9,490 nt of DNA from Desulfonatronovibrio sp. (GTDB lineage Bacteria; Desulfobacterota; Desulfovibrionia; Desulfovibrionales; Desulfonatronovibrionaceae): the NCBI GenBank assembly GCA_003558575.1, contig PWPY01000317.1:1-9490 (forward strand), in the 5' to 3' direction. The translations under genes and the position numbers were made by a program. Shown here piece by piece: positions 1 to 5,675 of the stretch (position 1 is the first letter of the stretch; each line of letters begins with the position of its first letter). The notes below the pieces were generated by a model. It made no database searches, was not told the DNA's origin, and saw only the letters and a program-made list of their open reading frames with translations.

Positions 1-257
1 ACCAGGGTTTCCGCTGAGAACATTCTAAACGCGTAATAGGTCTGAAGAGCCAGGACCATACCTGTAAAAAGAGAGGTCAGCATTACCACAAACAAAGAAT
101 TTACACCAATAAATTCCATTTGTTTGACAAAAAGCCTGACTCTGAAGGGAGGGCGAAAAAGCCAGAATAATGCTTCAAGAAAAAGCATCATTATCTGTCC
201 CATTTCTTTTAACATTGAAATGGTTACTGTCCCGATATGTCTAAAAAATCCCTTCAT
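1..257 (-). CDS. mlaE: MlaE-family ABC transporter permease (N-terminal part, runs off left edge)
   Basis: An ATG at 257-255 opens a frame that stays open to the window edge, giving 85 complete codons and no stop. The rest of the protein lies outside. Residues 45-85 contain VKQMEFIGVNSLFVV, then TSLFTGMVLALQ and FSAETL. This is the conserved N-terminal pattern of MlaE (YrbE/Ttg2B) permeases: a Q-x-x-x-x-G-x-x-S-L entry, a helix with F-x-G-M-V-L-x-L-Q, then an S-A-E-T turn. In the known family this inner-membrane permease works with an MlaF-type ATPase and an MlaD-type substrate-binding protein to move phospholipids between the membranes of Gram-negative cells. The start lies 56 bp after the ptsI stop on the same strand, so cotranscription is possible. 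No clear Shine-Dalgarno is visible. The family call is firm; the substrate is inferred. Confidence 0.83.
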   Translation of the reverse strand, partial: MKGFFRHIGTVTISMLKEMGQIMMLFLEALFWLFRPPFRVRLFVKQMEFIGVNSLFVVMLTSLFTGMVLALQTYYAFRMFSAETL

Positions 258-313
258 CTTTGAATAATGGAGTCCGTTAAAGTAGTTGTATTATCTGGTG
301 TAATCAGCCTGGA

Positions 314-2080
314 TCAGTCTTCAATCAAAGATGTATAAAACATCAATTCTTCTGGAAAGCGGGTAAAAATCATTTCCTTTACCAATCGGTTGCTTTCCTG
401 GACATCATCACTTTCAAGCACCCGCTTGAGGAGATTTTTGCATTCATCCATGGTAGCCTGTCGAATAATGCGTTTAATGCCTGGTATGGCCTGGGGGTTC
501 AGGCTGATGGAATCAATCTGCATACCCATGAGTATGGGGATACAATAAGGATCAGATGCCACTTCGCCACAAAGGCTTACTTCTATTCCTGCTTCATGGC
601 CGGCATCAACCACATATTTTATACTTCTTAAGATAGCTGGATGAAGGGGCTGGTATAGATAGGATACATGCTTGTTGGTTCTGTCAATTCCCAGGGAATA
701 CTGAATAAGGTCATTGGTTCCTATGCTGAAGAAGTCCACCTCCCTCGCTAACATATCTGAGATGAGCACGGCACTGGGCAGTTCAATCATTATTCCCATG
801 GGCATAAACGGATCAAAGTTTACACCTTGAGATTTGAGCTCACCTCTGACCTGATAATAAAGTTTTTTTACTTCAAGAAGTTCCTGCAGGCCCGAGATCA
901 TGGGAAACATAATGGAGATATTACCCAGGACACTGGCCCGAAGTATTGCCCTGAGCTGGGTCTTAAACAGTTCGGGATGCTTGCGGCAGAACCTTATGGC
1001 CCGTAAGCCAAGAGCGGGGTTGGCTTCTCTAGTGGGCCCAAATTGAGTAGCAATTTTGTCTGCCCCTAAGTCTAAGGTTCTGATGATTATTTTTTCAGGA
1101 TAAATGATTGACGATAAATCCCTGTATTCTTCAAATAATTCTTCTTCAGTAGGGAGATCGTCACGATTGAGGTAACTGTACTCAGTGCGATACAGACCAA
1201 CTCCCTCGCCACCATTGTCTATAACAGCTGCAACCTCTTCAAAGAGTTCAATGTTGGCAGAAACCTTTACTTTATAACCATCAATGGTTTCAGCCGGAAG
1301 GTAGCAGTTTCTGTTGACTTGAGACTGATAGTTTTCAAACTGGTATTTAAGTTCAGTGTAATGGGCTAACTGTTCCTCTCCTGGGTCAACAATGATTTTG
1401 CCGTTAAAACCATCAAGGATTACGAACTGCCCGTCCTGAATTTCAGCCAGGCCCTCTATGCCTACAATAGCAGGAATCTGCAAAGATCTGGCAATAATTC
1501 CAGCGTGGGAAGTCTTGCCCCCGGAAGTGGTGGCAAATGCCATTATTTTATCAAGTTGAAGCTCTATGGTGTCAGCTGGTGAAAGGTCTGAGGCCAGCAG
1601 AATCATACGTTGTTTAAAGGATTTGATGTCTGATGGTTTTCCGTACAGTTGCTTTTTAACTCTATCTGCTACTAAGCGAACATCGTGAATCCTTTCGCGA
1701 ATGTATTCATCTTCAATTTTGCTGAAGGCCTTTTCAATGTCAGAAACTGCCTTTTCCAGAGCCCATTCAGCATTAATCAACTTGTCCTGGATATATTTTT
1801 TTGAAGCGCTCTGAAATTTTTTGTCTTTAAGCAGCATTATATGGGAATCAATAATAGCTGCCTGCTCTTTGAGCTCACCAGGGATTTTTTCACTGATTTT
1901 TTCCAGTTCCACCAAGGCTGAAGTAAAGGCACTATGCAGTCTGTTCTTTTCTTCAGCAACATCTTGAGGATCAATATCCATACGAACTATTGATGTGTTG
2001 CTGCCACGATTAAGGAAATAGGTCTTTCCTATGGCTACTCCTGATGAGACTGGAATGCCTCGAAGTATTTGCTCAGCCAT
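314..2080 (-). CDS. ptsI: PTS Enzyme I (phosphoenolpyruvate-protein phosphotransferase)
   Basis: This soluble enzyme takes phosphate from PEP onto its own histidine and passes it to HPr. At 588 residues it is a normal full-length Enzyme I (usually about 570-590). The N-terminal part has the GIPVSSGVAIGK opening, then the helical HPr-binding region (about 40-145). The swivelling phosphohistidine motif GGKTSHAGIIARS places the active His at 192. The C-terminal PEP-binding barrel has GEGVGLYRTEY (291-301), IIRTLDLGADK (332-342), FSIGTNDLIQYSLGIDRTN (451-469) and LCGEVASDP, with the catalytic Cys at 504. The ATG directly abuts the ptsH stop (TGAATG), and AAGGA lies about 9 nt upstream, so translation is probably coupled. 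All catalytic residues are intact. The extra 10-15 residues at the C-terminus are ordinary variation. Confidence 0.97.
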   Translation of the reverse strand: MAEQILRGIPVSSGVAIGKTYFLNRGSNTSIVRMDIDPQDVAEEKNRLHSAFTSALVELEKISEKIPGELKEQAAIIDSHIMLLKDKKFQSASKKYIQDKLINAEWALEKAVSDIEKAFSKIEDEYIRERIHDVRLVADRVKKQLYGKPSDIKSFKQRMILLASDLSPADTIELQLDKIMAFATTSGGKTSHAGIIARSLQIPAIVGIEGLAEIQDGQFVILDGFNGKIIVDPGEEQLAHYTELKYQFENYQSQVNRNCYLPAETIDGYKVKVSANIELFEEVAAVIDNGGEGVGLYRTEYSYLNRDDLPTEEELFEEYRDLSSIIYPEKIIIRTLDLGADKIATQFGPTREANPALGLRAIRFCRKHPELFKTQLRAILRASVLGNISIMFPMISGLQELLEVKKLYYQVRGELKSQGVNFDPFMPMGIMIELPSAVLISDMLAREVDFFSIGTNDLIQYSLGIDRTNKHVSYLYQPLHPAILRSIKYVVDAGHEAGIEVSLCGEVASDPYCIPILMGMQIDSISLNPQAIPGIKRIIRQATMDECKNLLKRVLESDDVQESNRLVKEMIFTRFPEELMFYTSLIED

Positions 2081-2374
2081 TCATTTATTTCCTTCAAATC
2101 TGCCGTTGATCAGCTTTTTAATATGCTTGACAGCCTCACGAGCATCAGCACCACTGGCTCTAATACTCAGTGATCCTCCATGGGGAACAGCCAGGGTCAG
2201 GATGTCGAGTATGCTTTTAGCATCCACCTCCCTTCCATCAAAGCAAAGCTGAATTTCTGAAGAAAATTTCTGGGCTTCCTTAGCGAGAACAGCTGCAGGC
2301 CTGGCGTGAAGTCCGTATTCATTATCAAGATGAATTTTTATCTCTAAATTGCTTTGATCCACTGTATTAACCAT
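2081..2374 (-). CDS. ptsH: PTS phosphocarrier protein HPr
   Basis: HPr is the small soluble phosphocarrier between Enzyme I and the sugar-specific IIA proteins. The 97-residue product has the active-site motif GLHARPAA with the phosphorylated His at residue 23. It also has the regulatory-site motif DAKSILD, whose Ser54 is equivalent to Ser46 of Bacillus HPr, so HPr-kinase control is possible, although no kinase gene is in the window. The N-terminus is about 8 residues longer than in most HPr proteins. The ATG at 2374 has no recognisable Shine-Dalgarno in the preceding 25 nt, and no better in-frame start exists, so the start is slightly uncertain. The gene abuts ptsI and is separated from the IID gene by the palindromic element at 2422-2687. 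Confidence 0.95.
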   Translation of the reverse strand: MVNTVDQSNLEIKIHLDNEYGLHARPAAVLAKEAQKFSSEIQLCFDGREVDAKSILDILTLAVPHGGSLSIRASGADAREAVKHIKKLINGRFEGNK

Positions 2375-2421
2375 AATTTGAAAGTAAGTACTTGTCTAAG
2401 AATTAGCTCACCAAAAAAATT

Positions 2422-2521
2422 GTAACTGTTCACCACTTTATAGGTATATGATTTCCTGGTTTTGGAAATTCGCCAAACAGGGTCGTAAAAACTCACTCAT
2501 AAGAAAGCGTAAATCAAAATC
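2422..2521 (+). repeat. Left inverted-repeat arm of the palindromic element
   Basis: This 100-nt arm reads inward from GTAAC at 2422 to AATCAAAATC at 2521. The best matching stretches to the right arm are GGTTTTGGA at 2458-2466, CGTAAA at 2484-2489, and the 20-nt inner end. Confidence 0.75.
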
Positions 2522-2587
2522 TTTATCTATCCTTTTGTAAGACAAAAATGGATATTGCACTCTTTGAAGTAAATTTAGTCCTGTAAC

Positions 2588-2687
2588 GATTTTGATTAAC
2601 GCTCTCTAACTCGTTCAGACAGTTTACGCCCAGTTTGCCGAACCTCCAAAACCTCTGTAAAAAGTGAATACTATGGTAAATGGTTAC
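2588..2687 (-). repeat. Right inverted-repeat arm of the palindromic element
   Basis: This 100-nt arm reads inward on the minus strand from GTAAC at 2687-2683 to AATCAAAATC ending at 2588. Its outer edge lies 10 bp beyond the TGA stop (2700-2698) of the IID gene, so the insertion left that frame intact. Confidence 0.75.
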
Positions 2688-2697
2688 AAAAAATTTA

Positions 2698-3456
2698 TCA
2701 AAGAAATGTCCTGATCCAGTTAAGGCTCTCAGGAACAAACATCAGCAAGCTTAGAATGAAGACCAGAAAAAGCTCCCGGGTCCACGCAATATTTCGGTAC
2801 ATATATGTCAAAACAAGACCTGTAAATGATATCAGAATAAAGCTATATATGTGCCAGTTAAAGGGCCAAATGACAAGCCAAAATGCCAGGACCAGCAAAC
2901 AGTTGAACACTTTCAGCCTGCTGCCCCAGTTGATAAGGTTCCATTTTTTGAGATTGTTTATAAAAACAAGTCCCTGGGTCAGTCCCATATAAAATGTATA
3001 AACTTTAAATATTTGCACACCCATTAAAAATACAATGCTTATGCCTATAGCCGCATGGTGCATACCGGAAAAAAGCAGAAGAATACTTACCAAGCTCCAG
3101 GTTATGAGCAGGCTGCCGCTGAAAAAAGAATCACCAATGGCAGACAGGGTAAATACAAGGGTGGATTTCACTTTTGGCAGTGACGGGGCCGGAAAAAGGT
3201 CTCTGGCAATTTTTCTTTCTAAGGATAAAAAAAGCCCGATGAGCAGGGGGTTCCATATGGGATGGGTATTGTACAGCTTTATATGTCTTCGTCTGGCCTT
3301 CTGCAGCTTACCCGCATCAGAATAGATTTCCTTGAGACCTGGATCCAGAGCGTAAGCAAGACCGATATTCTGCATACCTCTGGTGTTGAAGGCCCCTGCT
3401 GTCAGGTAAGAGCGCAAAAAACACTTGAAAAGGGCTTTAAGGCTTACTGGAAACAT
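2698..3456 (-). CDS. PTS mannose/fructose/sorbose-family IID membrane component
   Basis: IID subunits pair with IIC in the inner membrane to form the sugar channel of mannose-type PTS permeases. Three IID features are visible: the cytoplasmic N-terminal signature FLRSYLTAGAFNTRGMQNIG (residues 13-32), the YNTHP motif (62-66), and a GDSFFSG segment (108-114). Several hydrophobic helices then follow between about 110 and 245. At 252 residues it is shorter than typical IID proteins (about 270-300), mainly in the C-terminal half, so it is a divergent member. Its ATG shares one base with the rsmI stop (TGATG), which suggests translational coupling. Only IID of the four-part permease is visible next to ptsH and ptsI. 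IIA, IIB and IIC must lie elsewhere or be absent, and the sugar is unknown. Confidence 0.85.
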   Translation of the reverse strand: MFPVSLKALFKCFLRSYLTAGAFNTRGMQNIGLAYALDPGLKEIYSDAGKLQKARRRHIKLYNTHPIWNPLLIGLFLSLERKIARDLFPAPSLPKVKSTLVFTLSAIGDSFFSGSLLITWSLVSILLLFSGMHHAAIGISIVFLMGVQIFKVYTFYMGLTQGLVFINNLKKWNLINWGSRLKVFNCLLVLAFWLVIWPFNWHIYSFILISFTGLVLTYMYRNIAWTRELFLVFILSLLMFVPESLNWIRTFL

Positions 3457-4301
3457 CAGTTATCTTTGTTAATCATCAGGTTGTAGATTTGCTTGGAGTT
3501 CCAGCCGGTGCACTCCTGGCTTGCCAGCTTAGCTGCCTGTTTAAGTTTGCAACCTTCCTGAACATGCCGGTCAACAACCTTCAGAAGATCAGCTTTTTCA
3601 GTTGGTGCACTGTCCTTTAAGGGTGGGCCGATAATTATGGTGATTTCACCAAGGAGACCATCTGAATTAATAGTTGTCTTACCGAGTGTTCCTGGAATGA
3701 ACTCCTCAAATTTTTTGGTCAGCTCCCTCGCTATACATAATTCCCGCGGCCCAAGAATGTTGAATGCTGCACTTAGAGATGCGGTTACCCTGTTTTTTCG
3801 CTCAAAGAAGACCAAAGTTCCTGGAACATCCTTCCATTTTGTAAAAAGAGATTCAAGCTCTCCCTGTTTTCTGGGCAGAAAGCCCAGGAATGTAAATGGA
3901 TAAGGAGCAATTCCTGAAGCCATTAAAGCGGCTATGGGTGCGCAAGGACCTGGTACAGGAATTACAGGCAGATTTTTTTGCCTGAAAGACCTGACTAACC
4001 TGTATCCTGGATCTGCCATTAAAGGCGTACCAGCATCACTTACCAAACAGCAGTCATTGCCTGCCTCAACCTGTTCAATGGCGGTTTTGATGCGTTGTTC
4101 TTCATTATGTTCGTGCAGGCTTAAAAATCTTGGGCCTTTTATTTCCAGGTTGTCTAACAGCTGGCCTGCCCTTCTGGTATCTTCCGCAAAGATGATACTG
4201 GCCTTTTTAAGGGTGGAAATAGCTCTCTTGGATATGTCACCAAGGTTGCCAAGGGGAGTTGCTACCACCCACAGGGCTGAATTCAATTGCGTTTTGGACA
4301 T
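3456..4301 (-). CDS. rsmI: 16S rRNA (cytidine(1402)-2'-O)-methyltransferase RsmI
   Basis: RsmI uses SAM to methylate the ribose of C1402 in the decoding centre of 16S rRNA. From the ATG at 4301 the protein is 281 residues, normal for the family. It begins with the diagnostic WVVATPLGNLGDIS (11-24), followed by AEDTRRAGQLL (39-49), HEHNEE (63-68), SDAGTPLMADPGY (88-100), PVPGPCAPIAALMASG (115-130), FLGFLPRKQGE (138-148) and ARELTKKFEEF (191-201). A short helical C-terminal domain (about 235-281) follows. The frame is open to a TTG at 4325, but the ATG fits the family start and has AAGGTGG just upstream. The first 65 bp overlap the end of yraN, and the stop overlaps the IID start by one base. 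The usual E-x-P-x-R-like segment reads ERKNR here. Confidence 0.95.
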   Translation of the reverse strand: MSKTQLNSALWVVATPLGNLGDISKRAISTLKKASIIFAEDTRRAGQLLDNLEIKGPRFLSLHEHNEEQRIKTAIEQVEAGNDCCLVSDAGTPLMADPGYRLVRSFRQKNLPVIPVPGPCAPIAALMASGIAPYPFTFLGFLPRKQGELESLFTKWKDVPGTLVFFERKNRVTASLSAAFNILGPRELCIARELTKKFEEFIPGTLGKTTINSDGLLGEITIIIGPPLKDSAPTEKADLLKVVDRHVQEGCKLKQAAKLASQECTGWNSKQIYNLMINKDN

Positions 4302-4635
4302 GCTCCACCTTGACCTGATTTCCAATGGTCACACTGATGAAATCGAATCGACACTCATTTTCCCAGAGGCTTTCCATGCAAAGATAATGGTTAGCCGTCC
4401 GCAGAAGGTTTTGTTTCTGCTGATAGCCAAGACTCTCCACAGCCCGGGCCGGGCCCTGAGCTGATCTGGTCTTTACTTCCACAAATACGATTACTTTTCC
4501 CTGGCGACAGACGAGATCCAGCTCTCCTCTGCGGTAGCGCCAGTTGCGCTCCAGGATTTTATAGCCCTTTTCTGAAAGGTAAGAACCAGCTACCTGTTCT
4601 CCGAATTTTCCAATGTCTTGCCAGCTGTCAGCCAC
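4237..4635 (-). CDS. yraN: UPF0102 / YraN family endonuclease-fold protein
   Basis: The 132-residue product carries the family pattern: GKFGEQVAGSYLSEKGYKIL (residues 9-28), RNWRYRRGELDLV with E38 and D40, then FVEVKTR (51-57) with E53 and K55. The spaced E/D...E-x-K residues are the catalytic arrangement of restriction-endonuclease-like nucleases. The family's cellular role is not settled; a link to DNA recombination or repair is often suggested. The start is GTG at 4635-4633, supported by GGGAG about 9 nt upstream. The first 46 bp lie inside the end of rnhB and the last 65 bp inside the start of rsmI. Family members often end soon after the VEHVQNA segment. Here about 16 more residues, rich in Gly, Ser, Pro and Trp, are encoded within the rsmI overlap. 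Confidence 0.9.
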   Translation of the reverse strand: MADSWQDIGKFGEQVAGSYLSEKGYKILERNWRYRRGELDLVCRQGKVIVFVEVKTRSAQGPARAVESLGYQQKQNLLRTANHYLCMESLWENECRFDFISVTIGNQVKVEHVQNAIEFSPVGGSNSPWQPW

Positions 4636-5234
4636 AAGGTTTTCTCCCTTGAAACGGGTCGCACACCCCTGAAGGTCATCCTGTGTATTGGAGCAGGCCC
4701 AAGACGCCTCAAGGCTGAGAGGTGATCTTTTGTGCCGTAACCCTTATGTCTGGCCAGTCCGTAGCCAGGATATTTCTTTTCAAGACTCTTCATTAGTCTA
4801 TCCCTGAAGGTTTTGGCAAGTATGGATGCAGCAGAAATGCACGGTATCAGTCCATCGCCACCTACAACGGTTTTCTGGGATATTTTCAGGGGAATTTTTT
4901 GGTTGCCATCAATAAGTATCTGATCAGGGGGGATCTTCAAGGTGAGTACAGCTTTGACCATAGCCTTCAGCGTAGCATGCAGGATATTTAAACGGTCTAT
5001 TTCCTGTGGCCAGATGAGCCCAAGAGACCAGCAAAGGGCCTTTTCCCTGATTTGAGATTCAAGGAGCAGCCTTTTGGAGGGAGACAGTTTTTTGGAGTCA
5101 GTTAAGCCTGATATCTGTGAGTTAAAGGGGAGAATAACTGCTCCGGCTACAACGGGACCGGCCAGGCATCCCCGGCCAGCCTCGTCTACACCGGCTGTGA
5201 GTTCTTCAACATTATTGGAGGGAGGTATGGTCAC
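4590..5234 (-). CDS. rnhB: Ribonuclease HII
   Basis: RNase HII cleaves RNA in RNA-DNA hybrids and removes single ribonucleotides misincorporated into DNA. The 214-residue product has GVDEAGRGCLAGPVVAGAVIL (from residue 15) with catalytic D17 and E18, LTDSKKL (44-50), LIDGN with D109, and GGDGLIPCISAASILAK with the fourth acidic residue D127. A C-terminal HKGYGTKDH segment (163-171) is also typical. The start is GTG at 5234. It is the only in-frame start between the upstream stop and the DEAGRG core, yet it has no Shine-Dalgarno and sits just after the inverted repeat at 5243-5265. It lies 66 bp downstream of rplS and overlaps yraN by 46 bp. The last 15 or so residues are poorly conserved and may exist because of that overlap. 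Confidence 0.95.
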   Translation of the reverse strand: MTIPPSNNVEELTAGVDEAGRGCLAGPVVAGAVILPFNSQISGLTDSKKLSPSKRLLLESQIREKALCWSLGLIWPQEIDRLNILHATLKAMVKAVLTLKIPPDQILIDGNQKIPLKISQKTVVGGDGLIPCISAASILAKTFRDRLMKSLEKKYPGYGLARHKGYGTKDHLSALRRLGPAPIHRMTFRGVRPVSREKTLWLTAGKTLENSENR

Positions 5235-5242
5235 ACCAAAAC

Positions 5243-5265
5243 TGACAGGGTATGCTTATCTGTCA
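5243..5265. promoter_or_regulatory. Small inverted repeat just upstream of rnhB start
   Basis: TGACAG (5243-5248) and CTGTCA (5260-5265) are perfect 6-bp arms around an 11-nt loop, ending 8 nt before the rnhB GTG. It could be a protein-binding site or a short hairpin affecting translation. A TTGACA on the minus strand overlaps one arm, but no credible -10 follows at 17 nt. The arms are short enough to arise by chance. Confidence 0.3.
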
Positions 5266-5300
5266 ATATGTAGTTTGGGTTATCTGCTGCAATTTGAGCT

Positions 5301-5660
5301 TTAGTTAGGGCGGTCCCAATTGGACTTGGTCTTAATGCGAGCGGCTTTGCCTCTGAGCTTGCGCAAATAGAAGATTCTACCCTGTCTGACTTTTCCTTCA
5401 GTCAGAACTTCAATTTTTTCAATGAAAGGGGAATTAAGGGGGAAGACCCTTTCTACTCCGATTCCATCAGAAATCTTTCTGACCACAAATGTGGAATTGG
5501 TGGTTCCACGCTTAACCCTGAGTACTGTCCCCTGAAAAACCTGAGTACGCTGTTTTTCACCCTCAATGATACGCACGTGAACCTTTAATGTATCCCCTGC
5601 CTTGAATTTGGGGATATCCATTCTGAGCTGTTCTCTTTCAATTTTCTGCAAGATATTCAT
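5301..5660 (-). CDS. rplS: 50S ribosomal protein L19
   Basis: L19 sits at the interface between the 30S and 50S subunits. The 119-residue product is of normal length and matches the family throughout: the [21 protein letters not shown] segment (from residue 18), [11 protein letters not shown] (42-52), [22 protein letters not shown] (57-78), IEKIEV (80-85) and the basic tail with [13 protein letters not shown]. The ATG at 5660 has a strong AGGAG (5672-5668) 7 nt upstream. The gene follows trmD after 15 bp, the classical trmD-rplS pair. The upstream genes rimM and rpsP belong to the same conserved cluster. Confidence 0.98.
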   Translation of the reverse strand: MNILQKIEREQLRMDIPKFKAGDTLKVHVRIIEGEKQRTQVFQGTVLRVKRGTTNSTFVVRKISDGIGVERVFPLNSPFIEKIEVLTEGKVRQGRIFYLRKLRGKAARIKTKSNWDRPN

Positions 5661-5667
5661 TGTTTAT

Positions 5668-5672
5668 CTCCT
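5668..5672 (-). promoter_or_regulatory. rplS: Shine-Dalgarno of rplS
   Basis: AGGAG on the minus strand, 7 nt before the ATG at 5660 and inside the 15-bp trmD-rplS junction. It gives rplS its own strong initiation site, in contrast to trmD. Confidence 0.8.
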
Positions 5673-5675
5673 GAA

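Larger units (their letters stand above)
2422..2687. mobile_element. MITE-like palindromic element, 266 bp, between IID gene and ptsH
   Basis: Two arms of equal length (2422-2521 and 2588-2687) are imperfect inverted copies, separated by a 66-nt centre. Read inward, both begin GTAAC, then TT-x-ACCA, then GGTTTTGGA-xx-TTCG-x-CAAAC-x-GGG. Both end with a 20-nt segment matching at 18 of 20 positions (2502-2521 versus 2607-2588). The element is bordered on both sides by AAAAAATT (2414-2421 and 2688-2695) in direct orientation, as expected of an 8-bp target duplication, although an A-run is low-complexity. The centre has its own hairpin, TTTTGT-AAG-ACAAAA (2533-2547), extended by TATCC/GGATA. No transposase is encoded, so it would be non-autonomous. 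Transcribed, it would form a very long stem between the IID and ptsH messages. An alternative is a cellular regulatory palindrome rather than a transposed element. Confidence 0.72.

Noticed and set aside
258..313. Possible terminator between ptsI and the mlaE-type gene
   Set aside because: No stem followed by a T-run can be drawn on the minus strand in this 56-bp gap.
2523..2738. A 71-residue minus-strand reading frame overlapping the end of the IID gene
   Set aside because: It lies almost wholly inside the right arm and centre of the palindromic element, shares the IID 3' end in another frame, and has no ribosome site or recognisable domain. It is most likely a by-product of the repeat.
4302..4325. 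Eight-residue longer RsmI starting at TTG 4325
   Set aside because: The ATG at 4301 has a nearby AAGGTGG and gives the usual RsmI N-terminus; the extension is unlike the family.
3934..4464. Plus-strand 176-residue open frame opposite rsmI and yraN
   Set aside because: It is antisense to two clearly recognised genes, has no family motif and is explained as a shadow frame.
5261..5266. TTGACA on the minus strand as a -35 promoter element for rnhB
   Set aside because: No reasonable -10 lies 16-18 nt downstream, and the hexamer is better explained as part of the small inverted repeat.
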